A stretch of DNA of 58,009 nt from Chrysomallon squamiferum (GCA_012295275.1 CM022668.1:14574431-14632439); one strand, 5' to 3'. Counted from the stretch's first letter, positions 11,400 to 25,403 are shown. Notes: a model not told the origin generated them from the letters alone. Numbers and translations: made by a program.

Positions 11400-12000
11400 T
11401 TTAATTAAATTGTAAATAATAAAGTAAGAAATAAATTAATTGATTAATGAACATAGTACAAAAATATTTGAAGTTGATATAAAAAATTCACAAGTCGACT
11501 TTCCTTTCTTCTCTTTGTTTCTGTTAGGATTTAAATTTATTCTATAATGAAATCTCATACTTAAATATTTCAAAACATTTAAGTGACAAAAATTATCAGC
11601 TTTAATTTATTTGTATTTTTTTATAAATTAAAATTATTCTCAGATCTCGTTTCATTATATATAACTGATTTGATCAATATAAACTACTTTCTATATCGAT
11701 ATGCAGATTTTCAGATAGATTAGATGGCTGTATTAGTACTAGGGCCTACTTCTCCATAAATAGTTTTACAATTTTTTTTACTTGGGATGACCTGATATAA
11801 ACTATGAAACCACGGCTTTTTAACGTTCCTAGAACTGAAAAGCAGATTTCGAAGAAATACATTAAATTGCAAAATTATCACTTGAATTTTGTTTCTCTTT
11901 TTCATAAATTAAAATAACACTCGGATCTATTTTAATTATACATAAATGGATTTATCAATATAAACGACTTTCTATATGCATATACAAATTTTCAGGTAGT
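11400..12000 (+). repeat. Degenerate P3/P2 transition, AT-rich
   Basis: Holds the post-leader block (TTTAAATTTAATTAAATTG, CACTTGAATTTTGTTTCTC) and a partial P2 start (TTTCGAAGAAATACATTA at 11849). The same block recurs at 18270-18560. No gene is seen. Confidence 0.6.
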
Positions 12001-13124
12001 TAGATGAATGTATCAGTGGTAGGACCTACTTCTCCTTAAATAGTTTTGCGATTTTAGACTTAAGTACGAACACCACGATTTTTTCATGTTCCTAGCACTG
12101 AAGTTCAGATTCCGGAGAAATACATTTTTCCTCAGGAGCATAAGAGTCTTGCCAAATATTTTATAAAGCAACACTAAGTAAACTATATTCACAAAGAATA
12201 ATATATTAGATAAACAGATCTTTACATGTGGTCACGTTATCAGATGTTACATATCAATGCATTTGTAAAGAACTAAACAATATATTAATTCCACGTACGC
12301 ACGGTATATTGTCAGTGAGGTCTCAGATAACAGTCAAATACAAAGATGAGTTTGTCTATTACTTCTCAGAGGTTCATGCTGAGAATGACATTTAACAATA
12401 TTTTGACCGAATTTACATCAGATTTGCATGACGATTGTTTTACTTATATTATTTTATATTATTTACTTTATTATTTTATTTGTTTAATTTAAAAAAAAAA
12501 AATTAAAATACTTTCTTCTTATTATTTTTTTTAATTATTATTATTTATTTTTTCTTTATGATGTAATAGTCTAATACACCAGTATCTTTCGAAATAAATA
12601 TTCAGAATTGCACACATTTTAATTTGTAACTGAAATATTAATATATTTAAGAAAACGAAGCTTTCATTTCTCTGTTCACCAAAATGCAGATTCATGTTTA
12701 AAAGAAATGTATTTAAACTGTATTATGTTTTATTTATACGCTCTGTGGTCTGTATGAATATATGCTGTGGTGTATTCGTATGTCTCGTGTGTGTCTGCAT
12801 GGCCGAAGAAATATTCTTATTGATCAAAAGTGTTTATAACATAAAACGTTTGTTCCATGTTATAATAAATCAACAAAACGAAATTAACAGACTAATTGTA
12901 TTACGTCCAAACAATGTGTGGACTCCAGATGTAAAAACTAATAGTTAATCAAGCAGTTAATCGGTGTAGAAACTCCGTCGAGTGTTAATTGCTATTTTCG
13001 GAGAAATACATTTTCTCTTAGTAATAAAAATATTTTTCTTCAGCATGTTATCCGCGCTATATTATCCCTAAGACAGACTAGACTGAAGTCTAGGGTCGGA
13101 CTAATGTTTTCTTTGAGTGTGAAA

Positions 13125-13690
13125 CGTTAATACCATGCATGTCACTGAAATTAATTTATCGGAATACTCTTTGACAGCGACACCCAAAGAAAACTTTAAA
13201 CTATATAAAAAATAAATTATGGGTCAGTTTATGTGAAAGTTTGACACACTATCACGGATCGGCAGAACTGCTGAGGGTCACCTCCCAATTTTATTTTTTC
13301 TGTTAGTCAAAATTGTTAAAAATTAAACGAAGAAACTTTTTCCAAACATTTACATTTGTAATGCATTTACTTGTCACTTCTCGTCACAAACTGTTCTGGA
13401 CAGAGGTCTCTTTCTGCTTCTAAACGTGATCCACTCAGAAAGGCGATGAACTCAGTAATTTGCCGCTAATCCATTTAGAATCATCAGTTCTCCTGATATT
13501 AAATTTTAACAATATCCTGTATCAGACTGTTGAAAGTTTAACGACAGTTGTTTTTGTTTTTTGTTTGTTTGTTTGTTTGTTTGTTTTGTTGTTGTTGTAG
13601 TTTTTGAGTACCTAGTTGTCCACATAGGCATTTCAGTATTTTTATTTACATTATAGTACCGGTGTTTGATATTGTTTTACTTCATTCTGA
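13125..13690 (+). mobile_element. hAT C-terminal fragment, copy H3
   Basis: A full-length version of the fragment, from CACTGAAATTAATTTATCGG to the 3' flank CAGTACCGGTGTTTGATATT. The translation has several frameshifts but retains LCSETC-type debris and NFNNILYQTVESL at 13500-13545. It is nearly identical to H6 at 20055, pointing to a recent duplication of about 7 kb spacing. Confidence 0.7.
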
Positions 13691-13699
13691 TTAAAAATT

Positions 13700-13733
13700 A
13701 TCACACAGATGATTCTGCTTACTTCTCCTTCCC

Positions 13734-13774
<41 letters not shown>

Positions 13775-14450
13775 TATTATTATTCCTATTTTGTATTTGC
13801 GTTGTCCTGAAAGAAAATATAGACTCTACGACTTTGTCACTAAAAAGCAGTTTTCGGAGAAATATATTTTTTCTTCAGGAACAGAAGTGTTTTCGCAAAC
13901 GTTTTATCATTAAGCTACATACACAAAATAATACATTAGATAAACAAATCAAATGTTACATATCAAATCATTTATAAAGAATAAAACAAAATATTAATTC
14001 CACTTATACACGGTGTATTGTCAATCAGACCCCTTTAACAAACGTGTGTCGCGCGTGAAAGAAATCACAGCTAACAATTTGTAAAGCTTTAAAATGTATT
14101 TCTGGTTGTTGTTGTTGTTGTTGTTTTTGTTTCGTTGAGGTTTTTTTTTATTGTTGTTGTTGTTTTCTTTCTTTTTTTTGTACCCTTCGTTACAAGGCGA
14201 CAGTTCTAATTACAATTTGATCCAAGTCATGACCATCCTCTTCGACAAAACGTTGTGCCGTATCAAAAGCAAGTCAGTCAGAAATGTCCGGCAGAACATC
14301 AACCTGTAGACATGGAAAAACGGCGAACGGTAGCGAATATAACAGAAAATACTATATTTCTTACTTAGAATCAGAATACTTAATATTACAATAACAAATA
14401 ATTATTTACTGGCTTATTGTGATGTGATTAATATTTTAAATAGAGTAAAT
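13700..14450 (+). repeat. Poly-T, P2 copy and GTT microsatellites
   Basis: Poly-T at 13736-13771, a P2 copy, and GTT-rich tracts at 14105-14165. Bases 14190-14340 (GTTACAAGGCGACAGTTCTA onward) recur at 21055-21200. No gene is seen. Confidence 0.6.
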
Positions 14451-14618
14451 ATGAGAAACGAGGGAATTTTACAATATTATATTATTACATACACTCGGAA
14501 TCTGATATTAGTGCACTAAGATTTCGGTGTGAGGAAAAGGACGAGCTGTTTTATTATTATTTTCTTCTTTTTTCTTCTTTTTCCATCTTACTCCCTCGTG
14601 GTGCCACTGAGCGCGGAC

Positions 14619-14655
<37 letters not shown>

Positions 14656-15596
14656 AATAAACACATAAAGTACCCCCCTCTTTGTCATATTCTTAGTTCT
14701 AACACGCTGTTTCGGAGAAATACGGTGACCTCATGAATAGAAATGACTTGCCAATCAGTATAGTGAACAACAAACATTAGTGGGTTGTGTTTGTCGTCAA
14801 GGACTAATTTTGTGATAATATACGGACTCAACAAGACATTTCAAATTTAATTAAATTGTAAATGATAAATTAGAAATAAACGAATTCATATTTTCAATAA
14901 TATATAAATAATTCAAGTCGATGTAAAAAAGTCACTAGTGGAGTTTTCTTTCTTCTCCTTTGTTTTTCTATTAGGATTTAAATTTATTCTACACTAGTAT
15001 TTCATTCTGAAATAATTCACAATACTTAAATGACAAAAATTGGCAATTGAATTTTTAATTTTTAATTTTTATTTCTTTGTAGTTGTTATAAATTACAATT
15101 ACTCTCGGATCTCGTTTTATTATATAGAAATGGACTGATCAATGTAAATGATTTTGTATGTGCATATGCAGATTTTGCGATACGTAGATTATTGGACAGC
15201 TAGGCTGATAGTGAAGAGACAGCTGAGAGAGTAATCCAGTTAAGAAGAGATTAACTCTTTGAAAAATTCATTAATACATGAATTAGTAGTAGGGCCAACT
15301 TCACCATAATTATTTTACAATCTTGGACTTGGGATGTCCTGACAGAAAATATAAATACCACGGATTAAGCAGTTTTCGGAAAAATACATTTCTCCTCAGG
15401 AACAGAAGTGTCTTGCTAAACCTTTTATAAACCAACAATAAGTGAACCGTACTGACATAAAGATATATCAGATATATCAGATATATACAGAACTAAATAT
15501 GTTAAGTCAGGCATGCACCCTGTATTTTTAGTCATCGCTCAGTTGACAAAAAGAAAGGACGAGTTTATTCTTGAAATTCTCAAGTGAAACAACCTC

Positions 15597-15667
15597 AAAT
15601 ATTATTATCATTATTATTATCATCATCATCATCATCATCATCATCATTATTATTATTATTATTATTG
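15597..15667. repeat. (ATT)n/(ATC)n microsatellite
   Basis: Compound ATT and ATC trinucleotide tract. The Asn/Asp-rich minus-strand frame is an artefact. Confidence 0.97.
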
Positions 15668-16192
15668 TGTGTGTGTCTTACTATGTTTAACAGCTTAATA
15701 ATATAACTACAAGAAATAAAATTGTTTAAATACAAACAAATGCAGTGATATCTAATAATCTTGTACTTTAAACCTATTGTATATTTAATACTTTTATCGT
15801 ACAAATTTATTGTTGACAATGACACGTTTCAATTTGTAAGTAACTAAATTACTTGTGTATTTATGAAATAGAGACAGTCCACTGATTACAAAAAGTCCAT
15901 GTTAAATGTGTTGTATTTTATACTACATGTGGTTTGTATGTATGTTTGTCTGTTTGTATACATGTTTGAAAGAACATATAGATCTAATATTGGTATAACA
16001 TAACATGTTTATTACATCGGTATTCTAATTTTAATTTAAAACCCACAAAGAACACATGAATTCAAAGTATTAGTATCTATTATGTCGCACTCTGTTTGCT
16101 CGTTGTTATTTTCAGACAGTACACCTCGTCAAATAGTTAAAAAAAAACCTTGTTACCTTGTATAGAAAAGTGGGTGGGCTATAACTAGCTAT

Positions 16193-16294
16193 ATCTGCGA
16201 CGGAGACGCCCGCTGACTTGTCAGAAAGCGTGCCCGTCGCAGACGTGCTTCACAACAGCTTGCTCTGATTAGCACGTTAATTTTTTTCCTATTC
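16193..16294 (+). mobile_element. Hairpin-rich mini-SINE-like element, copy S1 (full)
   Basis: Flanked by a perfect 14-bp direct repeat CTATAACTAGCTAT (16179-16192 and 16295-16308), which I read as a target-site duplication. The body begins with TCTGCGACGG (16194-16203), complementary to CCGTCGCAGA (16234-16243). Inside are ACGC/GCGT and CTGAC/GTCAG pairs. A second hairpin pairs ACGTGCT (16243-16249) with AGCACGT (16271-16277). A T-rich tail follows GCACGTTAA. It is inserted in module P1a, about 60 bp upstream of its TATA box. No tRNA A or B box was recognised. Confidence 0.7.
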
Positions 16295-16500
16295 CTATAA
16301 CTAGCTATTCTCGGAGATTACGTTTTCCTGAGGAACAGAGTTGTTTTATCAACCCTTATATAAAACAACAACGAGTACTGCGCTGTATTTGTCGTCAAGC
16401 AGCTATCACAAACTAATTCTGTGGTGAACAGTCCGAACTGAATTCAATTCTTAGGGTAAAGACAAGATATGGCTTCAGGTAAGTTGTTTTGAAGTTAATT
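16295..16500 (+). promoter_or_regulatory. Promoter-like module P1a with intact orphan first exon (copy 1)
   Basis: Contains ACGTTTTCCTGAGGAACAG, a TATA box TTATATAAAA (about 16357), the leader ACGAGTACTGCGCTGTATTT, GTCGTCAAGCAGC, and then ATGGCTTCAG (16469-16478) followed by a consensus donor GTAAGT. The mini-exon MAS plus one base leaves in phase 1, as needed by exon A or exon C of the GIMAP genes. No downstream exon A or B was found on this strand before 36047. That this is a GIMAP first exon is inference from phase and context. Confidence 0.5.
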
Positions 16501-16699
16501 TAAATGTAAGAAATAAAGTAATTAATTAATAGAAAATAATTAGCATTAAGAAAATACTTGAGGTTTATAAGAAGGGTACTAATGGAGTTTGATTACTTCT
16601 TTCTTGATTTTGAAATTTATTTCTTAATAGAAAGCTCATAATTAAACATTTCACAAGAACTGTAAACAACCATTTTTTAAATCTTTTCTTTTAGTGTTA

Positions 16700-17065
16700 A
16701 ATGTTAATACCATGTAGACGCGAAAGGTTTCATGCGCGTCAGTGATATTAATTAATAGGAATCCTCTTTATACGGCAGATACACAAAAGAAATTATGGGT
16801 CAGTTTATGCAGAATTTGGTCGCACAGTCAGGGCCGAACTGATATGGTCAAACCACCAATCTTAAATGTTCAGTTGGCCAAAATTGATAAAAAATAATAT
16901 ACAAGAAATTTTTCCAAATATGTACTATTGTTTACATATTTACTTGTCACTTCTCGATACAAACTATTCTTTAGAGAGTTTTTTTTTTCTGCTGTTAAAC
17001 GTATTAAGAATAACCTGTGGTCCACTCTGAAAGAAGAGAAGCTCAGTAATTTGAGAGGGTGAAAT
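16700..17065 (+). mobile_element. hAT C-terminal fragment, copy H4 (truncated)
   Basis: Runs from GTTAATACCATGTAGACGCG to the AAGCTCAGTAATTTGA block, then is joined abruptly to P2 sequence at about 17085. The 3' flank is missing. Confidence 0.65.
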
Positions 17066-17744
17066 TCAAGCAACAATAATAAGCGATATACCACGATAAT
17101 ATATAAGACCTTTGCATTATCAAATGTTACATATCAGTGCGTTCTTTTACTTCTTGGAGGTGACATGTTCTTGTTGACAATAACATTTAATACTTTTTTT
17201 ACATAATTTTCTGCAGATTTCCATGAAGATTGTTTTACTAATATTATTTTATTTTATTTATGTTATTATTTTATATTATTTTTATTCTTTATTTTTTTTT
17301 ATTTTACATTTTTAAAAATTATTTTCTTCTTATTATTTTTTTCAATTATTATTATAATTTAATTATTTTTATGTTTTGTATTCGTATGTGTTATGTGTGT
17401 CTACATGGATGAAGAAACATAATTATATACCAAAGGTCCACATAGCATAAAACGTTTGGTCCATATTATAAAACAACAATACGAAATTTACAGACTAATC
17501 AGATAAGGTAATAAACAATGTGTGGGCCAGAGAACTAAGAACTAATAGTTAATAAAGCCGTTAACCGTGTAGAAACTCCGTCAAGTGTAAATTGCTATTT
17601 CCTGAGAAATACGTTTTTCCCTCAGCAATAAATATATTTTCTTCATCTTTAAAACTAGGACCATATTATCCCTAAAGCTGAATAGGTTGAAGCATAGAGG
17701 CCGAACAAGAGCAGTGAGTCATGCAATTGTTTTGCGGTTTTTTC

Positions 17745-18215
17745 TCTTAGTATTAAATGTTAATACTTTTCAAACGACAAATAGTTCATGCACGTCACTG
17801 AAATAAATTTTATAGAAATCCTCTTTGATGCGAAAGATCCTAAGGATCCGCTATACTACAAAAAAATAGAAATTATATCTCAATTTATATGAAATTTTTA
17901 CTCACTATCACAGATGGACCGAATGCCTGATGGTCACCTCCCAATCTCAGTATTTCTGTAGGACAAAACTATCCAAATTGAAACACAAGAAACATTTCGA
18001 AACATTGACATTTGTTTTATTATTGACTTTTCACTCTCGATACAAACTGCTTTGTAGAGAATTGTTTTTCTTATCTTAACGGTATTAAGACTTACCTGTG
18101 ATCCAGTCTCAAAGATGAAAAGCTCACTAATTCGGCATCAATCCATGTAAAATCGTCTGTGCACTGCAGATTAAATACTAACAATATTCTAGACCAGACT
18201 GTAGAAAGATCAAGA
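17745..18215 (+). mobile_element. hAT C-terminal fragment, copy H5
   Basis: Carries CACTATCACAGATGGACC, the RYKLL/DTN region and AAAGATGAAAAGCTCACTAA. It ends in the ILDQTVERS-like frame (18185-18215) and switches to P3-type sequence. Confidence 0.65.
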
Positions 18216-20054
18216 AGAAAATTAAGATTTAACTGCGGTGTGTAAAAGATAATTTATATTCAACAAGACGTTTCAAATTTAATAAAATTGTAAATGATAT
18301 CTTAGGAAATATACAATTTAATTAATTAATGAAAATATTTTACATAATATAAAAATATTTAAAGTTGATATAAAAAAGTCACAAGTGGACTTTCCTTTCT
18401 TCTCTTTGTTTCTGTTAGGATTTAAATTTATTCTGTTATAAAATCTCATACTTAAATATTTCAAAAGCAGATTTCGAAGAAATGCATTATATTGCAAAAT
18501 TATCACTTGAATTTTGTTTCTCTTTTTCATAAATTAAAATAACACGCGGATCTCTTTTAATTATACATAAAAGGATTGATAAATATAAACGACTTTCTAT
18601 AAGCATATACAAATTTTCAGGTAGTTAGATGAATATATTAGTAGTAGGACCTATTTCTCCTTAAACAGTTTTGCGATTTTAGACTTAAGTATGAACACCA
18701 CGATTTTTTCATGTTCTTAGCACTGAAGTTCAGATTCCGGAGAAATACATTTTCCCCCAGGAACATAAGTCTTGCCAAATATTTTATAAAGCAACAATAA
18801 GTAAACTATATCACACATAATAATATGTTAGATATACAGATCTTTGCATGTGGACACGTTATCAAATGTTACATATCAGTGCATTTATAAAGATTTAAAC
18901 AATACATTAATTCTACTTATACACAGTAGAAAATATGAAAACGACGGCTTTTTCACGTGCCTAGCACAGAAAACCAGATTTCGGAGAAATATTTTTTTTT
19001 TCTCAAGAACAGAAGTTTCTTACCAAATTTTTGATAAACCAACAATAAGTAAACTATTGTCACAGAATATTAGATGAACATATCTTTGCATGTGGACACG
19101 TTATCAACTGTTACGTATCAGTGCATTTGTAAAGAATTAAACAATATGTTAATTCCACGTATACACGGTGTATTGTCAGTGAGGTCTCAGATAACAGTTA
19201 CATATAAAGACGAGTTAGTTCTTTTTCTTCTCAGAGGTGATACGTTCATGTTGAGAATGACATTTAATAATATTTTGACCTCATTTACATCAGGTTTGCA
19301 TGACTATTGTTTTAGTTATATTATTTTATTTTATTTACTTTATTATTTTATATTAAATTTTATTTTTTTTTTTATTTTATTTTATTTTTTTTATTTTTTT
19401 TTAAATACTTTCTTCTTATTATTATTTTTTCCTTTATAATGTAATAGTCTAATACACCAGTATATTTCCAAATAAATATTCAGTATTACACATATTTTAA
19501 TTTGTAATTGAAATATTAATCTATTTAAAAAACGGAGCTTTGATTTCTCTGTTCACCAAAATGGAGATTCATGTTTAAAAGAAAGGGCGTTTCTGTCAAT
19601 ATTTTTAAACTGTATTGTATTTTATTTATACGCTCTGTGGTCTGTATGAATGTATGTTGTGGTGTATTCGTATGTCTTGTGTGTGTCTGCATGGTCGAAG
19701 AAATATTCTTATAGATCAAAAGTTCTTATAACATAAAACGTTTGGTCCATGTTATCATAAAACAACAAATCGAAATTAACAGACTAATTGGTTTACGTCC
19801 AAAACAATGTGTGGATTCCAGAAGTAAAAACTAATAGTTAATCAAGCAGTTAATCGGTGTAGAAACTACGTCGAGTGCAAATTGCTATTTTCGGAGAAAT
19901 ACGTTTTCTCTTAGCAATAAAAATATTTTTCATTCAGCATTAGAGCTATATTACCAGCGGTATATTATCCCTAAGACTAACTAAACTGAAGTTTAGGGTC
20001 GGACCAAGGGCAGGGAGCCGTGCAGTCTTTTTTCATTATCAAATTTTTCTTTGA

Positions 20055-20645
20055 GTGTGAAACGTTAATACCATGCATGTCACTGAAATTAATTTATCGG
20101 AATCCTCTTTGACAGCGACACCCAAAGAAAACTTTAAACTATATAAAAAATAAATTATGGGTCAGTTTATGTGAAAGTTTGACACACTATCACGGATCAG
20201 CAGAAAGGCTCAGAGTCACCTCCCAATTTTAATTTTTCTGTTAGTCAAAATTGTTAAAAATAAAACGAAGAAACTTTTTCCAAACATTTACATTTGTAAT
20301 GCTTTTACTTGTCACTTCTCGTCACAAACTGTTCTGGACAGAGGTCTCTTTCTGCTTCTAAACGTGATCCACTCAGAAAGGCGATGAACTCAGTAATTTG
20401 CCACTAATCCATTTAGAATCATCAGTTCTCCTGATATTAAATTTTAACAATATCCTGTATCAGACTGTTGAAAGTTTAACGACAATTGTTTTTGTTTTTT
20501 GTTTGTTTGTTTGTTTGCTTGTTTGTTTTGTTGTTGTTGTTGTATTTGAGTACGTAGATACCTGTGTAGGCATTTCTGTATGTTTATTTACAGCACAGTA
20601 CCGGGGTTTAATATTGTTTTACTTCATTCTAATTAAAAGTTATCA
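20055..20645 (+). mobile_element. hAT C-terminal fragment, copy H6
   Basis: Close copy of H3, including the same TTTGTTTGTTTGTTTG insertion and the 3' flank. It retains FNNILYQTVESLTTI at about 20430-20480, a recognisable end of the hAT dimerisation region. Confidence 0.7.
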
Positions 20646-22353
20646 CACAGATGATTCTACTTAGTTCTCCTTCCCTTTTCTTTTCTTTTCTTTTTATTTC
20701 TATTTTATACTTGCATTTTCCTAATAGAAAATATAAATTCTACGACTTTGTCACTAAACACCAGTTTTCGGAGAAACATATTTTTTCTTCAGGAACAGAA
20801 TTCTTTTGGCAAAAGTTTATAAGTAAACTGTATACACAAAATAGTACATTAGATAAGCACATTGCTGCATGTGGACACGTTATCAAATGTTACATATAAA
20901 TGAACTTATAAAGAATTAAACACTACATTAATTCCACTTATACATGGTCTATGGTCAGTCAGCCTCTTTAACAAATTATTGCCGCACGTGAATGAAATCA
21001 CAGCTAATAATCTGTAAAGTTTTAAAATGTATTTCTGGAGCCTTTTATTTCCTTCGTTACAAGGCAACAGTTCTAATTACAATTTCACCCAAATAAGGAC
21101 TATCCTCTTCTACAAAATGTTGTGCCGCATCAAAAGCAAGGCAGCCAGAAATGTCCGACAGAACATCAACCTGTAGACATGCAAAAATGGCGACCGAAGG
21201 CGAATAAAAAATGAAATACTATATTTCTTACTTAGATTCAGAATATTTAATAGTACAGTAAGAAATCATTATCTACTTCCTAATGTGGATACGATTAATA
21301 TTTTAAATAGAGTAAATATGAAATAGGAGGTAGTTATACATTATATTATATTATTACATACATTCCGAATCTGTTATTAGTGCACTAAGGTTTCGATGTG
21401 AAGAAGAGGGTGGGCTGTTTTGTTATTATTTTCTTCTTTGTTCTTCTTTTTCTATCTTGCGCCCACGAAACGCCACTGAGCGCCGATTAACACACACACA
21501 CACAGAGAGAGACACACACACAATGAAACACACACTAACACTACAAACAAAGACACTCAGTATCCCTTCTTTGTCTTACTCTTAGTATTAACACGCTCTT
21601 TCGGTGAAATACGGTGACCTCATGAACAGAAGTGACTTGCCAACAATTGTACTAAACAACAAAAGATTAGTGTTGTATTTGTCGTCAAGGAGACATGATA
21701 AACTCGCTTTGTTCTGAACTGAAGTTCGTTTTGTGATTTTATTACGCTGGGAAAAAGATGATATACTGATTCGAAAAGACCCTTTAAATTTAATTAAATA
21801 AGAAGTAAACAAATTAATTAATTAATGAAACTTTTTACATAAATAAAAATAATTGAAGTAGAAAATGTTACTAATGGAGTTGCCTTTTTTCTCCTTCGTT
21901 TCTGTAAGGTTTCTCATAATGAAATACTTCAGAACACTTAAATGTCAAAAATTATCTCGTAAATTTTATTTCTCCTTTGTTATAAATTAAAATTACTCTA
22001 GGATGTCGTTTCATTATAAATAAATGGACTGTTGTCAAACCTGTTATAAACCAACAATAAGTAAAGTAAATTCACAGAATAATATATTAGATAAACAGAT
22101 CTTTACATGTTGACTTGTTATCAAAAGACACACATCAGTATGTTTATAAATTACTAAACAATATACTATCTCCACTTATGTACGCTGTATTTTCAGTCAT
22201 CACTCATATAACAAAAAGAAAGCACGAATTTTTTCGTGCAGTTCTCAAGTGAAATACATTTCTATTGATAATGACGTTTGGTAATGTTTTGACCTAATCT
22301 TCAAGAGATTAGCATGACTGTTATTTCAATTAAATCTGTTTTTTTGCTTTTAC

Positions 22354-22388
<35 letters not shown>

Positions 22389-22839
22389 TTATTTTGTGTG
22401 TGAGTCTGAGTGTGTATGTGTGTTGGAATGTTTAAAAATTTAATACAACAATTTCAAGTAATATATTTGTTGAAATACAAACATATCCAGTAATATCTAA
22501 CAATCTTGTACTTCAAACTTATTCTTCAGAACAAAACACGTTTCAGTATCCAAGTTACTAAATTACTCATGTATTTCTAAAACAGAGGGTGGCGTTCCAC
22601 CATAATAAAAAGTCCATGTTAAATGTTCTGTATGTCATACTATATGTGGTTTGTACACATGTTTGTCTGTATGTATGCATGTTTGAAGAAATACACAGAT
22701 CTAATACTGCTGTGATAAAATAACATGTTTATTACATCATTACCTTAGTTTAAAATTCAAAGTATTTATATCTGTTATGTCTTGTTTGCTTGTTGTTATT
22801 TTCTTTAAACATTATAGATGATCAGGCAGTTCATAAAAC

Positions 22840-23110
22840 TGTTAACCGATAAACGAAAGTGAGTCATCAGAAATACGAGTTTTCGGGGAAATACGTTTTT
22901 TCCCAGGAACGCAGCTGTTTGATCAATACTTATATAAAGCACCAACGAGTACTGTATTTGTCGTCCAGAGGCTATCACAAAGTAATTCTTTGGTGAACAG
23001 CTCCAGGTGAATTCAGTTTTGGGATTTTATTGCCTTGGGAAAAAAAAAAGATATGGCTTCGGGTAAGATTTTAAAATCTAATTAAATAGTAAGAAATAAA
23101 TTAATTAATT
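22840..23110 (+). promoter_or_regulatory. Promoter-like module P1a with intact orphan first exon (copy 2)
   Basis: Contains TTTTCGGGGAAATACG, a TATA box CTTATATAAAG (about 22930), the leader ACGAGTACTGTATTTGTCGT, and ATGGCTTCGG (23053-23062) followed by the donor GTAAGA. Spacing from TATA box to ATG is about 120 bp. The downstream flank TTAATTAATTAATAAAAAG is shared with the other copies. Confidence 0.5.
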
Positions 23111-23289
23111 AATAAAAAGTAATTAGGATCAACAAAATACTTATGTTGATAAAAAGAGTTAGTGGAGATTGTTTACTTCTTTCTTAATTTTAAAATTTAT
23201 TTTTTATTTTTATTATATATATAAAGCTCATAATGAAACATTTGACAATTCATATATGAAATCTTTTTTCTCTTTTTCTTTCTCTTAGT

Positions 23290-23800
23290 GTTAAATGTTA
23301 ATTCTATGTACACGGCAAACGCTTCATGCGCGTCCGTGAAATTGATAGGAATCCTCTTTATACGAGAAACGCCATGGATGCTTTAAACTACATAAAAAAT
23401 AAATTATGAATTAATTTATGCGAAATTGTATTTTTTTAGTTAGTCAAAACTTCTAATAATAAAATGCAAGAAACCTTTCCAAAGATGTACATTTGTTTCA
23501 GTATTTACTTATCACTGCTCGATAGAAACTCGTCTTTTTCTGCTCTTAAACGCGATCCACTGCGAAAGGTGAAAAGCTCAGTAATTTGGCATTAATGAAT
23601 GTAGAATAGTCTGTGCTCTGGAAATTATATTTTAACAATATTCTCGATCAGTCTGCTGAAAGATTAACCAGAATAATATTTACGTTCCTAGATACATATG
23701 TAGGCCTCTGTATCGTTTTAATTAACAACACAGTAACGGTATTTTGGAGTTGCTTTTCTTTATGCTAATTACAGATGCTCTGATAAGATGATATTATTCT
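23290..23800 (+). mobile_element. hAT C-terminal fragment, copy H7
   Basis: Contains ATGCAAGAAACCTTTCC, a shortened middle (deletion across the NCSGE codons) and AAAGGTGAAAAGCTCAGTAA, followed by the complete 3' flank and an AATAAA-like ATTGCAATAAATTGG at about 23828. Confidence 0.65.
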
Positions 23801-24125
23801 CGTTATTACTCCATTAATTAATTAATTTGTAATATGATTGCAATAAATTGGACGAAACGAGAGTGTAAAATTCGGGATAGGGGCTTTGGCGAGTGTCAAC
23901 AGGCAAAAAGAAAGCTCGAAGGCTAAGGGCCGTACATTGGGTTAATATCTTACCAACCCTTCTCTCATGCAACGACGAGTACTGTGCTGTATTTGTCGTC
24001 AAGCGGCTATCAGAAATTAATTCTGTAGTGAGCAATCTTAATCGAATTCAGTTTTGGGATTTTGTTAACTCGCGGTAAAGACAAAATATGGCTTTGTGAA
24101 AAATGGTTGAAATTCAATAAAATTG
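23801..24125 (+). repeat. hAT tail plus P1b leader, first exon broken
   Basis: The hAT tail runs directly into the leader CTCATGCAACGACGAGTACT without a TATA box. The ATG at 24088 reads ATG GCT TTG TGA and the donor is lost. Confidence 0.6.
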
Positions 24126-25324
24126 TAACAAACAAATTTATCAATCAATTAGTTAATTAAAAATAAATAGATCAGGAAGTATATTCATAGAATAATATAT
24201 TAGATAAACAGATATTTGCAAGAGGACACGTTATCAAATGTCACTGCATTTATAAACAACTATTTATTTATTGTTGCTTTTAAAAGGGTTAGGCAGCACA
24301 CTTCTGTCACTGAGATAAAATGTATTTCTCCGAACACTGCTTTTTGGTGCTAGGAAAGTGACAAAGTAGCTGTTGATATTCACTTTGAGGACACCTCAAG
24401 TCCAAACCCTGTAAAACTAATTAAGGAGAAATACAAAATTAGTTTCTGGTAGCCCGTTGACGACAAATACAACACAGTAACATCCATTGCGCTGCCCTTT
24501 TACCACGAAATTATACAATATTATATTATGACATACACTCGGTATCTGCTATTAATGCAGTTAGATTTTGTGTGTGAGGGACAGGGCGATCTATTTTATT
24601 AGTACTTTAGTTTTTTTATTTAATTTTTCTGTTTGTCTATCTTGCGCCCACAGGGAGCAAGTGAGCGCGGAGGAACACACGCACAGACAAACAAACAAGC
24701 ACACACAGACACAACCACACACACACACACAAACAAACACACCCGAACATACATATAAACAAACGTAATGCATCCCCTTTGTCATATTCTTTGTACTAAC
24801 ACGCTGTTTCTGAGAAATGCTGTGACCTCATGAATAGTAATGACTTGCCAACCGCTGTACTGAACAACAAAGATCAGTTTGTAGCATCTGTCGTCAAGGA
24901 GACATGATAAACTATTTTTGTCCTGTATTGAAATTCGTAACTAAATTGATAACGCTGTGTAAAATATATAGATTCAACAAGACGTTTCAAATTTAATTAA
25001 ATTGTAAGAAATAATACAAAAAAAATATTAATAATAATATTTTAATGAAAATATGCAAATTCAACTAATGGAGTTTCCTTTCTTCTCCTGTGTTTGTGTA
25101 AGGTTTTAAATTTATTCTTTACCAATATTTCATACTGAAATATTTCGCATCATTTAAATGACAAAAAATTATCACTTGAATTTTATTTGTGTTTTTTTAT
25201 AAACTAAAATTACTTTAGGATCTCGTCACTGCATTTATAAACAATTAAACAAAATATTCAGGTCTCATGTAAGAGTCAAACATAAACACGAGTTTCTTCT
25301 TATAATTTTCAGCGGATTGGCTTC

Positions 25325-25368
25325 ATCATTGTTTTGTTTTGTTTTGTTTTATTTTATTTTATTTTATT

Positions 25369-25403
<35 letters not shown>

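Larger units (their letters stand above)
9640..25000 (+). repeat. Promoter-like module P3, five copies
   Basis: A block at about 9640-9960, 11160-11400, 14450-14860, 21360-21830 and 24500-25020. It combines TTTCGGAGAAATACGGTGAC, CCTCATGAACAGAAATGACT, ACAACAAAGATTAGTG, TTTGTCGTCAAGGAGACATG and TTTTATTACGCTGGGAAAAA. The order matches module P1 (TTTCGGAG, then TTTGTCGTCAAG, then the end of the leader), but the TATA box and the ATG mini-exon are degraded, so it looks like an older copy of the same ancestral leader. Most copies carry an (AC)-rich minisatellite upstream. Confidence 0.65.

Noticed and set aside
16194-16281. Hammerhead ribozyme in the mini-SINE
   Set aside because: The nested stems and a GTCAGAAAG segment suggested it, but the required CTGANGA core box is absent.
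16194-16281. tRNA-derived gene
   Set aside because: No A box, B box or cloverleaf with an anticodon arm could be laid out.
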